Shown: positions 9,349-18,533 of the stretch, in pieces
How the letters are laid out: each line of letters starts with the position of its first letter
Numbering within the stretch: the first letter of the stretch is position 1
Assembly (NCBI RefSeq): GCF_009877425.1
Contig: NZ_WXEY01000002.1
Location: 76,960 to 140,959 of the forward strand
Reading direction: 5' to 3'
Source: Heliomicrobium undosum
GTDB lineage: Bacteria; Bacillota; Desulfitobacteriia; Heliobacteriales; Heliobacteriaceae
Length of the DNA stretch: 64,000 nt
Notes under the pieces: model-generated
The model's database searches: none
What the model was told of the DNA's origin: nothing
What the model saw: only the letters and a program-made list of their open reading frames with translations
Translations under genes and position numbers: made by a program

Positions 9349-11448
9349 ATGGGAGTCATCCAACGCCTTGACGCCCATACGGTCAACCAGATCGCCGCCG
9401 GCGAGGTTGTGGAGCGACCGGCCTCCATCGTCAAGGAACTCCTTGAAAACGCCCTCGATGCCGGCGCCACCCGGATCGATGTAACCCTTGCCGAAGGCGG
9501 GAAAAAACTGATTCGCATCATTGACAACGGCTGTGGTATGGCTGCCGATGACGCCGAGCTTTGTGTGGAGCGCCACGCCACGAGTAAAATCCGGCGAGCG
9601 GAAGACCTAATGGCCGTGCAGACCCTTGGCTTCCGGGGAGAGGCGCTCCCGTCGATCGCCGCTGTATCTCGTCTGGTCATCACCACTCGGAGAAGCATGG
9701 ACAGCCAGGCCACACGAGTGCGGATCGAGGGCGGTGAACGCTATCCCATAGAGGCGGTAGGCGCGCCGCCAGGCACGACTGTGCAGGTGGAGGATCTTTT
9801 TTTCAACACGCCGGCCCGGCGCAAGTTTCTCCGTTCCGCCACAGCCGAAGGTTCCGCCTGCGCTGAGGTGATCTGGCGGCTGGCCGCAGCCCATCCCCAA
9901 GTCGCTTTTTCACTGACCCAGGGGAAACAGACTAGCTTCCGCTCCCCAGGGAATAATAAATCATTAGAGACCTTGTCGGCTGTCTTCGGCCGCGAGATCA
10001 TCCCCTTTCTGCTGCCGCTGTCGGCCTCGGCGCCGGACGGCTGGACGTTGAAGGGTTTTGTCGGATCGCCGTCGCTGCACCGGAACAACCGCAATCACCA
10101 GAACTGGTTTGTCAACCAGCGTTGGGTGCGCTGCCGCAGCCTGAGTCAGGCCGTCGAAGAGGCCTATCACGGCATGCTGCCGGGGGGGCGGTTTCCCTTT
10201 TTTGTGCTCCATCTCGAACTACCGCCACAGACGGTTGACGTAAACAGCCATCCGACCAAGCAGGAGATCAAGATCGACCGGGAGCGGGATGTGGCTGACT
10301 TCACGCGTCAAGCGGTGTTGCAGACCTTGCGGAGCCGATCCCTTTCGCGACCTTTGTGGTCAGCGGCTCCGCTTCGAACCGATGGGGCGCCTCTAAGTCA
10401 GCCGACCACTCGTGACTTGACTCTGGCGCGTCAGAAAGATGCTTCGCCGCTTACGGCGATACAGGGGCGTATTTCATCGGCCCCCACCGCTTTCATAGGG
10501 GAAAAAACGGCGGAGGGAGAGCGGTGGAGACAAGACCGGTTACTGCTCCATCGAGAAGGTGCTGTTTCGCAGGTGTCAATGCCAACGGAGCAAGAGCGCC
10601 CAGAAAACCTGGAACGTTTGGGAAGCGCGGAACGCCTGGACCGCGACGACTTCAAAAGGCAGGGGAAAGAACCCTATCGGGAATCGGATCAGGAACTCCG
10701 TCCAGATTGTTTTCGGGAGTCTCTTGAGGAAACACACCCGACGGAATTTCCTCCGGAATCACAGTCCGAATCAATCCTGAAATGTCTCCCCGAAACGCTC
10801 CGACACCACCGGCAGGATCCAAGCGCAACGAAGGAATGCCAACCGGAGGAAGGGCTGGCGGCTGGGGATGTTGCCGACTGGATCCCCATCGGCCAGTTTC
10901 AGCGTTCCTACATCCTGGCTGAGGGCGGTGACGCCCTTTACCTGGTGGACCAGCATGCCGCCCATGAACGGGTGCTCTATCATGAGTTAAAAGAGCGCTA
11001 CCTGAATGAAGCCGGCGAATGCGCCAGCCAACAACTGCTGCTGCCGGTGACGGTCACCTTGACGCCCGCAGAGTTTCAGGGGGCCATCGAGGCCATCGCC
11101 GAACTCCGTGACGCCGGTCTGATCGTGGAGCACTTTGGCGGCAACACCCTGCTGATCCGGGCTGTTCCGGTCGGCCTGCCGCCGGGAGAGGAAGAGGGTC
11201 TTTTCCGGGATATCCTCAACGGGCTGATGAAAGGCCTTCACGACCGGGAGGTCATCCGGGGGGCTGCTTTGAGCAGCATGGCTTGCCGCGGCGCTGTCAA
11301 GGCGGGCCAGGCGATGAGCCATGCCGAGATGAGCGCCCTCTTGCAACGGTTGGCACGGCTGGAAGGGGTCGACACCTGCCCCCACGGCCGTCCCTATCTG
11401 CTACGCATCGACCGGAGGGAACTTGAACGCCGCTTTTACAGGAGTTGA
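9349..11448 (+). CDS. mutL: DNA mismatch repair protein MutL (endonuclease type)
   Basis: MutL couples MutS recognition to strand incision. The N-terminal GHKL ATPase motifs are clear: ENALDAGAT, DNGCGM and TLGFRGEAL. The C-terminal domain has the endonuclease motif DQHAAHERVLYHE together with SMACRGAVKAG and CPHGRP, so this MutL should nick DNA itself, as in bacteria lacking MutH. A linker of roughly 180 residues, rich in Arg, Glu and Ser and weakly conserved, joins the two halves (about residues 335-500). The start is 2 bp after the mutS stop with GGGAGG just upstream, which indicates translational coupling. Confidence 0.97.
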   Translation: MGVIQRLDAHTVNQIAAGEVVERPASIVKELLENALDAGATRIDVTLAEGGKKLIRIIDNGCGMAADDAELCVERHATSKIRRAEDLMAVQTLGFRGEALPSIAAVSRLVITTRRSMDSQATRVRIEGGERYPIEAVGAPPGTTVQVEDLFFNTPARRKFLRSATAEGSACAEVIWRLAAAHPQVAFSLTQGKQTSFRSPGNNKSLETLSAVFGREIIPFLLPLSASAPDGWTLKGFVGSPSLHRNNRNHQNWFVNQRWVRCRSLSQAVEEAYHGMLPGGRFPFFVLHLELPPQTVDVNSHPTKQEIKIDRERDVADFTRQAVLQTLRSRSLSRPLWSAAPLRTDGAPLSQPTTRDLTLARQKDASPLTAIQGRISSAPTAFIGEKTAEGERWRQDRLLLHREGAVSQVSMPTEQERPENLERLGSAERLDRDDFKRQGKEPYRESDQELRPDCFRESLEETHPTEFPPESQSESILKCLPETLRHHRQDPSATKECQPEEGLAAGDVADWIPIGQFQRSYILAEGGDALYLVDQHAAHERVLYHELKERYLNEAGECASQQLLLPVTVTLTPAEFQGAIEAIAELRDAGLIVEHFGGNTLLIRAVPVGLPPGEEEGLFRDILNGLMKGLHDREVIRGAALSSMACRGAVKAGQAMSHAEMSALLQRLARLEGVDTCPHGRPYLLRIDRRELERRFYRS

Positions 11449-11450
11449 CC

Positions 11451-12362
11451 ATGGCGCAGCAGGAACATAGACTCAAACAGGACTCCGGGCAAACGGCGCC
11501 GTTCGGCCCGGAGCATCGCCCCGAACCGTGCTTCGAACACCGGTCGAAGGAGCTTCTCGTGACGACGGTCCACAAAAGCACCCCTGTGCTGGAGGAGCGG
11601 GCCCGGGCGCTGGCGGCGGAACTGGGCGCAGACTTCGTCCCTCGGGAGGGAAAATCGGCTGAACGTTTGACTCGGGAGGCCGGAGACAACGGGCTGCTGA
11701 TCGTCGAAAAGAACAACCTGACTCTCTACCAAGGCGAGGAGACCTTCTTCTTTCACCCCAATATGGCGGTGTTGCGCATCCAGGCCCTGAAAAAGGGACA
11801 GCGTGATCCGCTTGTCCATGCCCTTGATATCCGTTCCGGTGATCGGATCCTCGACTGCACCCTCGGCCTGGGCGCTGACGCCCTCGTGGCCGCTTTCGCT
11901 GCAGGAGATGAGGGGGCGGTGACCGGGATCGAACACAACCGACTGATCGCGCTCATCGTCCGTGAAGGGCTGCAACACTTCCGGCATCGGAGGTCCGACG
12001 ATCTGCACCGGGCCATGGCGCGCATCCGCGTGCTCCAAGGCGACCACCGCGCGCTGCTGAAAGGCTTTTCAAACGGCAGTTTTGATAGCGTCTATTTTGA
12101 TCCCATGTTCCGCCAGGCGCTGCGCGCCTCCAACGGGATAGGGGGGCTTCGCCAACTGGCCGACCCCCGGCCGATTGAAGCGGATGTGATTGCAGAAGCG
12201 CGCCGGGTCGCCCGCCGCCGTGTCGTCATGAAGGAGCGGCGTGACAGTCCCGAGTGGGAGCGCCTGGCGCCGGAGCATGTCGAATGCGGGAAATACGCCC
12301 CTGTGGCCTACGGCATCTGGTCTGGAGGAGGTGAGGTTCTTGGGGGCGAACGATACACGTAA
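11451..12362 (+). CDS. Class I SAM-dependent methyltransferase (RsmJ-like)
   Basis: This protein of about 303 residues has a Rossmann-type methyltransferase fold: motif I DCTLGLGADALV near residue 140 and the acidic end of strand 2 at GIEHN. A later motif SVYFDPMFRQ matches the DPMFP-type catalytic motif of the RsmJ/PF04445 family, whose best-known member methylates G1516 of 16S rRNA. The N-terminal 40 residues are polar and poorly conserved. The gene sits between mutL and miaA, a position seen in several clostridia. AGGAG at 11440-11444 serves the ATG at 11451; its 3' end overlaps miaA. The substrate is inferred only from family. Confidence 0.8.
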   Translation: MAQQEHRLKQDSGQTAPFGPEHRPEPCFEHRSKELLVTTVHKSTPVLEERARALAAELGADFVPREGKSAERLTREAGDNGLLIVEKNNLTLYQGEETFFFHPNMAVLRIQALKKGQRDPLVHALDIRSGDRILDCTLGLGADALVAAFAAGDEGAVTGIEHNRLIALIVREGLQHFRHRRSDDLHRAMARIRVLQGDHRALLKGFSNGSFDSVYFDPMFRQALRASNGIGGLRQLADPRPIEADVIAEARRVARRRVVMKERRDSPEWERLAPEHVECGKYAPVAYGIWSGGGEVLGGERYT

Positions 12363-13380
12363 CGATATGGTCGATGCCGCTTTGGATCCCCACGGCGCTA
12401 ACCCGCTACTCCCACTTGTGCAGATCGTCGGGCCGACAGCAGTCGGCAAGTCTGACGCCGGCATCGCCGTAGCTCAGCGATTTAACGGCGAGATCATCTC
12501 CGGCGATTCCATGCAGGTCTACCGGGGGATGGACATCGGCACAGCCAAGTTGAAACAGGAGGAACGGGGCGGCATCCTCCACCATATGATTGATATCCTT
12601 GATCCCGATGAACCCTTCAGCGTGGCCGATTTTCAACGGAGGGTGACGACCCTCATCCCCGAAATCGTTAGCCGCGGCAGGCTGCCCATCCTGGTAGGGG
12701 GCACAGGCTTGTATGTGCGGTCGATTATCGATCACTATGAATTCACGGAAGAAGCTATAGACCTGGAACTGCGCCGGCGGCTGGAGCAGGAGGCTGACAC
12801 CTCCGGGCTCGAAGCGTTGCACGGCCGCCTGGCTGAGGTTGACCCGAGAGCGGCGGCGCGGATTCACGTGAATGACCGCAAGCGCATCATCCGCGCCCTG
12901 GAAGTCTACCAACTGACAGGTCGCCGCCAAAGCGACTTCCACTATGCCGACTCAGTCCGGCAACCAAAATACCAGTTGGCGCCGATCGCCCTGACGATGG
13001 ACCGGCAAGAGTTGTACCGTCGCATTGACCTGCGTGCCCAGATCATGATAGAATCGGGGTTGGTGGAAGAAGTAAAAGGGCTCCTAAAACGGGGATACGC
13101 GCCAACGCTTCCATCGATGCAAGCCATCGGGTACAAGGAAATCGTCGGGTACCTTCAGGGCGAATACGACCTTGCTCAGGCGCTCTACTTACTGCAGCGG
13201 GATACGCGGCACTTTGCCAAGCGTCAGTATACATGGTTTCGCCGGGACACCCGGCTGATCTGGTTTGCCGCCGACGCCATAGAGCGGGAAAGACTGATGG
13301 AAGGGATTTTCGACGCCGTCAGGAACGCTCTTGGAGGGCATGTAGAGAGAAATATAAATGATGGAGGGGCACTCAGATGA
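12340..13380 (+). CDS. miaA: tRNA dimethylallyltransferase MiaA
   Basis: MiaA transfers the dimethylallyl group to A37 of UNN-reading tRNAs, making the substrate for MiaB (4.2 kb). The protein of about 346 residues shows the P-loop GPTAVGKSD, the [15 protein letters not shown] motif and LVGGTGLYV. The frame is open from 12241, but the first part belongs to the overlapping methyltransferase. GGAGGAGGTGAGG just upstream favours the TTG at 12340, although an ATG at 12367 is possible. Its last codons overlap hfq by 4 bp (ATGA), so the two are translationally coupled. Confidence 0.95.
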   Translation: MGANDTRNDMVDAALDPHGANPLLPLVQIVGPTAVGKSDAGIAVAQRFNGEIISGDSMQVYRGMDIGTAKLKQEERGGILHHMIDILDPDEPFSVADFQRRVTTLIPEIVSRGRLPILVGGTGLYVRSIIDHYEFTEEAIDLELRRRLEQEADTSGLEALHGRLAEVDPRAAARIHVNDRKRIIRALEVYQLTGRRQSDFHYADSVRQPKYQLAPIALTMDRQELYRRIDLRAQIMIESGLVEEVKGLLKRGYAPTLPSMQAIGYKEIVGYLQGEYDLAQALYLLQRDTRHFAKRQYTWFRRDTRLIWFAADAIERERLMEGIFDAVRNALGGHVERNINDGGALR

Positions 13381-13613
13381 CCAAACAACTCAATCTTCAG
13401 GATGCATTCCTGAATCAAGTGCGCAAAGAAAACCTCCCAGTCACCATCTTTCTGGTGAACGGCTTTCAAATCAAGGGGATGGTCAAAGGCTTTGACAGCT
13501 TTACTGTCTTCCTCGATGTAGAAGGCAAGCAGCAGATGGTCTATAAGCACGCCATCTCGACGATCATGCCCTTGCGTCCTGTCTCTCTTTCCATGGACGC
13601 CAACAAGGCTTAA
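13377..13613 (+). CDS. hfq: RNA chaperone Hfq
   Basis: Hfq is a hexameric Sm-like protein that binds small RNAs and mRNAs. The 78 residues contain Sm1 ([21 protein letters not shown]) split over strands 1-3 and Sm2 ending in [12 protein letters not shown], including the YKH triad. Its place directly after miaA is the classic one. It starts inside the miaA stop (ATGA) and is followed by a strong terminator, so it ends the mismatch repair operon. Confidence 0.97.
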   Translation: MTKQLNLQDAFLNQVRKENLPVTIFLVNGFQIKGMVKGFDSFTVFLDVEGKQQMVYKHAISTIMPLRPVSLSMDANKA

Positions 13614-13630
13614 AGGGAACTGCCAAAAAA

Positions 13631-13653
13631 GCGCCTCGCAGAGGCGTTTTTTT
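13631..13653 (+). terminator. Terminator of the mutS-hfq operon
   Basis: The stem CGCCTC (13632-13637) / GAGGCG (13641-13646) is followed by seven T. Confidence 0.9.
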
Positions 13654-13785
13654 ATGCCCATAAACTTGATTATATTTGCATCACTGGAAGGATTATGCAA
13701 TAATTTGGGAGAATACATAACGGGAACCGTCTATGATGTTCCGAAGGGCGCTCCATCAGAAAGTAAAGGAATCGAGGTGGCAGCC

Positions 13786-14604
13786 ATGAATGATCTTTCT
13801 GAACAGTTGGACGAAAATGCCGTGGAAGCGAAGGAGAATCAGAAACGAAGGGGCCGGATTTTGGCCGCCGGTTTTGGCCGTGAGGCAACTGCGGGAGAAC
13901 TATCGCCCTCACTGCCCCCGTATCAGTACAAAAAGAAAACACCGCGCTCGCGAAAACGCTATTTTATCCTGGTAGCGGTTGCCCTTTTGCTGATCCTTGG
14001 CGGCGGAACGGCGGCATGGTTGAGCGGTTGGCCCCCCCTTGTAACCACCCTTTCCACCCTCTCGGCAGGGAGGCTTTCCGGGCTCAGCGGTAAACCTGCG
14101 CCATTGTTCGCCCAAGCACAGGCACCTGAAACCGCCTCCCCTGTGGATAAGGGAGCGACGGCGCCCACGCCGGGAGAACCCCGTTGGGGAGACGGATGGG
14201 TGACGGAAAAGACCTTGGAGGGGTTGCCCTTTTCCCCAACCGCCCTGGTTCCGCTCAAAGGAGGGCGGGCCGTGGCTGCCGATCCCCAGGGGATGCTGTA
14301 CGTCATCAACGAGGAAGGGAAGGTGGAACGGCAGTTCGGTCCCTGCGCAGGCGGCGGGACGGCAAACATTACCGGTCTTGCCGTCGATCCTAGAGGATAT
14401 ATTTTTGTGGGCACCAATGAACGCATCGAGGTTTGGCGCGGAACGGGCGAGTTGGCCTCCTATTTTTCCGTTGGCGGCAGCATTGCATCGCTGGCCCTCA
14501 ACGACGAGGGGAAGCTGCTTGTGAGCGATCAAAACGGAAAGATCAAAATAATTTCGGCGGCCAGACCAGGGAATTCGCCTTTACTGTCGAAATATCCTGA
14601 ATAA
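13786..14604 (+). CDS. Membrane-anchored protein with beta-propeller-like repeats, unknown function
   Basis: The protein has about 272 residues. A charged N-terminal region of about 55 residues is followed by one hydrophobic helix (about 57-77), and then a Pro/Ala-rich linker. The C-terminal part has repeated phrases typical of NHL or SMP-30-like blades (AADPQGMLYVINEEGKVERQ, VDPRGYIFVGTNERIEVW, LNDEGKLLVSDQNGKIKI). The type II orientation would place this half-propeller outside the cell. Only about three blades are visible, so it may oligomerise. GAGGTGG at 13774-13780 supports the ATG at 13786; the upstream frame lacks a credible start. The next gene is another unrecognised membrane protein. 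Confidence 0.6.
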   Translation: MNDLSEQLDENAVEAKENQKRRGRILAAGFGREATAGELSPSLPPYQYKKKTPRSRKRYFILVAVALLLILGGGTAAWLSGWPPLVTTLSTLSAGRLSGLSGKPAPLFAQAQAPETASPVDKGATAPTPGEPRWGDGWVTEKTLEGLPFSPTALVPLKGGRAVAADPQGMLYVINEEGKVERQFGPCAGGGTANITGLAVDPRGYIFVGTNERIEVWRGTGELASYFSVGGSIASLALNDEGKLLVSDQNGKIKIISAARPGNSPLLSKYPE

Positions 14605-14636
14605 AGGGTCATCTCTTTTGGACGGAGATGGTGAAC

Positions 14637-15452
14637 ATGAGCATCTTCCCCTGGGACAGCCAATGGGAAATGGTCGCTTGGTTTGCGCTCTTTGGCGGGG
14701 TTGCGCACTATACCGACCAACTGTCGGCCTCTATGTTGCAGCGTGGTTTTGGGCGACAGGACATAGGGTGGCTGCGCGGTGGCGCCATCTGTCTCGCCCT
14801 CGGGCTCTATCCCCTTTTCTTTTTGGGAGCAGATGTCATCATCGGTGAGGCGACACGTATGGCGGAGACGCCGCTTTCCGGCTGGGGGCGCACGCTCGCG
14901 GCCGGGGTGCTGGCCATGGGATCTGCGATGCTCATATCCACCGGCAGATACATATCCCTGCAGCGGGAGGTTCTGATCGAACAGGTCCTTGAAGGCTGGG
15001 ACTTCGAGTTTGACGAGTGGATAGAGGAGCAGGTCTGGACAGCCCATTCCATTCCCGAATTGACCGAGTTGAACAGCCGTTTTGGCAGAGGTCGCCTTTC
15101 CGTGGCGGTTTTAAACGGGGAAGGGGAAGTGATCACCCTCGGGGTGCGGCGTTCCAGTCAACTGCGTTTCGGACTGCAAGAACCTTTCCAACTGACCGCC
15201 TGGATCGGTCTGGAGGGCGGACATTCGGCGGCGATCTGGTTTCGGACCGAAGAAGACAGGCGTTCTCCTGCCGCAGAGGAATTGGATGAGGTGCGTCGAA
15301 TCGCGCAATGCCTGCAACAACAGCGGATCGATCTACACTACGTTCTCTTCCATAACGGCGCTCAGGTGCAATGTCTCTACGCGGGTCCTCCGGCAACCTG
15401 GAGCCACCAGGGAATGCTGCCGGTTGAGCGGGAATCAACGCATACCATGTGA
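14637..15452 (+). CDS. Three-helix membrane protein with soluble C-terminal domain, unknown
   Basis: The 271 residues begin with three hydrophobic helices (about 8-28, 42-70 and 85-103), followed by about 165 residues of soluble sequence. The soluble half is rich in beta-strand patterns and contains short motifs (GRLSVAVLNGEGEVITLG, LTAWIGLEG) that recall a GAF- or PAS-like sensory fold, but the match is weak. GGAG at 14624-14627 suits the ATG at 14637 better than the ATG at 14628. It follows the propeller-like gene after 32 bp and ends at a strong terminator. The two probably form one transcript of unknown function. Confidence 0.55.
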   Translation: MSIFPWDSQWEMVAWFALFGGVAHYTDQLSASMLQRGFGRQDIGWLRGGAICLALGLYPLFFLGADVIIGEATRMAETPLSGWGRTLAAGVLAMGSAMLISTGRYISLQREVLIEQVLEGWDFEFDEWIEEQVWTAHSIPELTELNSRFGRGRLSVAVLNGEGEVITLGVRRSSQLRFGLQEPFQLTAWIGLEGGHSAAIWFRTEEDRRSPAAEELDEVRRIAQCLQQQRIDLHYVLFHNGAQVQCLYAGPPATWSHQGMLPVERESTHTM

Positions 15453-15492
15453 GCATAAAAAACATGAGAACAGGGAGACAGTTTGCACAGGC

Positions 15493-15527
15493 AAAGTCCC
15501 GGCGCCAAAGCCGGGCTTTGTTTTTTT
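15493..15527 (+). terminator. Terminator after the two membrane genes
   Basis: The stem CCCGGC/GCCGGG, extended by AAAG/CTTT, is followed by seven T at 15521-15527. Confidence 0.9.
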
Positions 15528-15577
15528 CTTCGCTTCACGATCATAGGATATATGGATCGGGGCGGGAGGTGACCGAC

Positions 15578-16636
15578 TTGAAAATACGGGTGAATATCAA
15601 CCCCGACACACAGACGGCCTTACTGAGCAAGACCTCCTGGCTTCCCGTGCCAAATCCCTTGATTCGTGGAGGATTGACGGTGGGCCAGGAGGAAAGGGAA
15701 ACGGAAAAAGCGGGTACGACCGGAAAGGTTGGCGAAAAGGCAAAGGCTACAGGGAAGGTTCAAGCAACGGGAAAAGTTCAGGCCACGGGTAAGGTCCAGG
15801 AGATCCTTGATGAGATATCCGGCCTAGTGGGACTTCACGAGATCAAGGCGCTCATCCATGAATTGCGCTCCTTTGTGGAGATCAGGCAACTCCGGGGCAA
15901 GGAAGGTCTGATCAACGAGCCGATGGCCCTCCATATGATTTTCAAAGGCAATCCGGGCTCCGGAAAAACGACCGTCGCCCGCCTGATCGGGCGACTATTC
16001 AAAGAGCTGGGCGTTTTGCCGAAAGGGCATATCGTCGAGGTGGAACGGGCCGATCTGGTCGGCGAATATATCGGCCACACCGCCGTCAAGGCGCGGGAGC
16101 AGGTGAAAAAGGCGCTCGGCGGCGTGCTCTTCATTGATGAAGCCTACTCGCTTGCAAGAGGGGGCGAAAAGGACTTCGGAAAAGAGTGCATCGATTGCCT
16201 CGTCCGGGCCATGGAGGATCACCGCGACAGCCTCATCCTGATCCTGGCAGGATATAAAGATGAGATGGAGTACTTTCTACACTGCAACCCAGGGATTCGC
16301 TCCCGTTTTCCCATCCAATTGGAATTTCCCGATTACACGACGACGGAACTCCTGGCCATCGCAGACGCCATGGTGGCACAGCGGCAGTACCGTATGTCAG
16401 GCGAAGCGCGGTTAACGCTACGCAACTTCTTGCTGCATCAAGAGAAGTTCGGACACCGGCACCGGGGCAACGCCCGGCTCGTCCGAAATATTGCCGAAAA
16501 AGCGATTCGCCGCCAGGCCGTGCGCCTGCTCCACGCCTACGACTACCAGAAGATCTCCCGGGAAGCCTTGATGACGCTGGAAGCCCAGGACATGCTGGAA
16601 GGCTGCAACCTCGCCGGCCTGGAGCCGACCACATAA
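15578..16636 (+). CDS. spoVK: Stage V sporulation protein K (AAA+ ATPase, CbxX/CfqX family)
   Basis: SpoVK is a AAA+ ATPase made during sporulation in Bacillus and related to the Rubisco activase CbbX. The roughly 352-residue protein has Walker A GNPGSGKTTVARL near residue 132, Walker B VLFIDEAYSLARGG near 182, and the sensor and arginine-finger region RSRFPIQLEF. Its N-terminal 90 residues are variable and include three exact 6-residue repeats. The gene has a TTG start at 15578, set by GGGAGGTGA immediately upstream; the earlier in-frame codons lie over a terminator. It stands just before hflX, as in Bacillus and many clostridia. Confidence 0.9.
   Translation: MKIRVNINPDTQTALLSKTSWLPVPNPLIRGGLTVGQEERETEKAGTTGKVGEKAKATGKVQATGKVQATGKVQEILDEISGLVGLHEIKALIHELRSFVEIRQLRGKEGLINEPMALHMIFKGNPGSGKTTVARLIGRLFKELGVLPKGHIVEVERADLVGEYIGHTAVKAREQVKKALGGVLFIDEAYSLARGGEKDFGKECIDCLVRAMEDHRDSLILILAGYKDEMEYFLHCNPGIRSRFPIQLEFPDYTTTELLAIADAMVAQRQYRMSGEARLTLRNFLLHQEKFGHRHRGNARLVRNIAEKAIRRQAVRLLHAYDYQKISREALMTLEAQDMLEGCNLAGLEPTT
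15746..15799 (+). repeat. Three 18-bp in-frame tandem repeats in spoVK
   Basis: Three consecutive 18-bp units encode ATGKVQ three times (residues 57-74). Third codon positions differ between units, so the peptide is conserved better than the DNA. A related imperfect unit (TTGKVGEKAK) lies just upstream. They form a charged, flexible linker before the ATPase domain. Confidence 0.85.
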
Positions 16637-16703
16637 GGCGATCCTTCCAGTCCCGTTTCCCGCTTCCAAACCCCGCCGCTAGGCAAAAGGGCCTCGGCTA
16701 TGG

Positions 16704-16709
16704 TAAAAT
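16704..16709 (+). promoter_or_regulatory. Possible -10 element of a leaderless hflX transcript
   Basis: TAAAAT lies only 6 bp before the hflX ATG, and no Shine-Dalgarno sequence precedes that ATG. A transcript from this element would begin at or next to the start codon. The -35 region is poor, so this is tentative. Confidence 0.3.
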
Positions 16710-16715
16710 GTTGCT

Positions 16716-18533
16716 ATGAGTAATGAACGCTTAAAAGGTAATGTCGACGGCGTGGCGCGTAGCCGTCTGGAACGGTTGACCGGGCTGCTGGAACAACAGA
16801 TGGACGCCGATTTGCTCCTTGACCCGGAAGTGGGAAAGGAGCTTGTTTTGTTTACCTCTCTTACCGGGCGGGAGGTGGCCCTGTTCGTAGATCGGCGGGG
16901 ACGAGTGGTCGATCTGGTCGTTGGCGACGCCCACACGGTGGTGATGATGGACCACGACATCCGCCGGGGAACGCGGCGCCTGGCCGGTGTTCGCTGCATC
17001 CACACCCATCCGGGAAACAGCCCGCATTTAAGCGATGTCGATCTGTCGGCCCTTCGTCAATTGCGCCTCGACTGCATGGCGGTGATCGCCGCTGCGGAAC
17101 CCCATCGCGGCTCTGCGGCCTATCTCTCCCCCGACGGCGAAAGCGCCATTGAGACGGTCGGGCCGCTAAGGTATGAAAAGCTCTGCGCCTTCCCCTGGCG
17201 GGAGACGGTGCGCCTCTATGAAAAGAGCGCATCGTCTGTCGAGACGACGGCGACGGGTGCGGAGAAAGAGCGGGCTTTTCTCATCGGACTGGAGGAAACC
17301 GCTGCTGGGGAGGAACCACCGCTCGAGGAACTCGCCCAACTGGCCGAAACGGCTGGGGCTGTCGTCGTCGGGCGGATGACGCAGCGCATGGAGCGGCCTG
17401 ATCGCGCCACCTATCTAGGTTCGGGAAAAATCCGGGAACTGACACTGGCCCTGCAGGTGACTCGCGCCGATCTGCTGATCGTCGATGAAGAGTTGTTGCC
17501 GGCTCAGCAACGGCGGCTGGAAAGCCTCACCGGCATCCGGGTCGTCGACCGGACAGCCGTCATCCTGGACATCTTCGCCAGCCGGGCCCGGACAAGGGAG
17601 GGCAAACTGCAGGTGGAACTGGCCCAACTGCAGTACCTGCTGCCGCGATTGACCGGTCAGGGTCAGGCTTTATCCCGTCTTGGCGGCGGCATCGGCACAC
17701 GCGGACCCGGAGAAACAAAGCTGGAGACGGATCGGCGCCACCTGCGGCGGCGGATGAGCGAGTTGGAAGGTGAACTCAATCATGTCCGCCATCACCGGGA
17801 ACGACTGCGCCACTCCCGGCAGCGTTCGGATCTGCCTCTGATTTCCATGGTCGGCTATACGAACGCCGGTAAGTCGACCTTAAGCAGTCTTCTGGTGGCT
17901 CGTTTTGCTCCCCTCGGGGGACCGAGCCCTGCTGGAGAAGACAAGCTCTTCGCCACCTTGGATCCGACGACACGAAGAATCCGGCTGCCCGGCGAGCAGG
18001 ATGTGCTGATTTCCGATACGGTCGGCTTCATTCGCAAGCTGCCTCACTCGCTGGTGCGGGCCTTCCGGGCCACCTTGGAGGAGATTGTGGCCGCCGACCT
18101 GCTGTTGCATGTCGTGGATGCCTCCCATCCGGCGGCGGTGGAACAGATGCGGACCGTGGAAGCGGTGCTCGCCGAGATCGGCGCCGGGGAGAAGCCGGTC
18201 CTGACGGTGCTAAACAAAATCGATCGGTTACAGCCCGGCGGGATGGATGCCTTGTTGCGCCCGCCCGACCCGTGGGTCGCCCTTTCTGCCCATACAGGAG
18301 AGGGCGTTGACGGCCTTTTGGAGAAAATAGCCCGGCTGTTGCCGGATGATCGCGTCACCGTAGACGTGCTGATCCCCTATGACCAGGGAAAACAGATTGA
18401 TCACTTGTACCGGATCGGGGTTGTTCGCGAACTGACCTATGAGGCAGAAGGCGTCCGCATCCGGGCCGATGTGCCGAAGGTTTATGCCGGAGCACTGCTG
18501 GGCAGGCAGATGACCGTTCCTGAAGAAACATAA
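16716..18533 (+). CDS. hflX: GTPase HflX with an N-terminal JAB/JAMM-like domain
   Basis: HflX is a ribosome-binding GTPase that rescues or splits stalled ribosomes under stress. The C-terminal 400 residues are standard: the HflX glycine-rich segment GGGIGTRGPGETKLE, G1 GYTNAGKSTL, G3 DTVGF, G4 NKID and a C-terminal ubiquitin-like part. At 605 residues it is well longer than the E. coli form. The extra N-terminal domain (1-150) reads like RadC/JAB: an early Glu (GREVALFVDRRGRV, E53) and H96-T-H98 followed by S106 and D109, which is exactly the HxH-x7-S-x2-D pattern. Similar long HflX proteins exist in clostridia. Protease activity is only a possibility. Confidence 0.95.
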   Translation: MSNERLKGNVDGVARSRLERLTGLLEQQMDADLLLDPEVGKELVLFTSLTGREVALFVDRRGRVVDLVVGDAHTVVMMDHDIRRGTRRLAGVRCIHTHPGNSPHLSDVDLSALRQLRLDCMAVIAAAEPHRGSAAYLSPDGESAIETVGPLRYEKLCAFPWRETVRLYEKSASSVETTATGAEKERAFLIGLEETAAGEEPPLEELAQLAETAGAVVVGRMTQRMERPDRATYLGSGKIRELTLALQVTRADLLIVDEELLPAQQRRLESLTGIRVVDRTAVILDIFASRARTREGKLQVELAQLQYLLPRLTGQGQALSRLGGGIGTRGPGETKLETDRRHLRRRMSELEGELNHVRHHRERLRHSRQRSDLPLISMVGYTNAGKSTLSSLLVARFAPLGGPSPAGEDKLFATLDPTTRRIRLPGEQDVLISDTVGFIRKLPHSLVRAFRATLEEIVAADLLLHVVDASHPAAVEQMRTVEAVLAEIGAGEKPVLTVLNKIDRLQPGGMDALLRPPDPWVALSAHTGEGVDGLLEKIARLLPDDRVTVDVLIPYDQGKQIDHLYRIGVVRELTYEAEGVRIRADVPKVYAGALLGRQMTVPEET

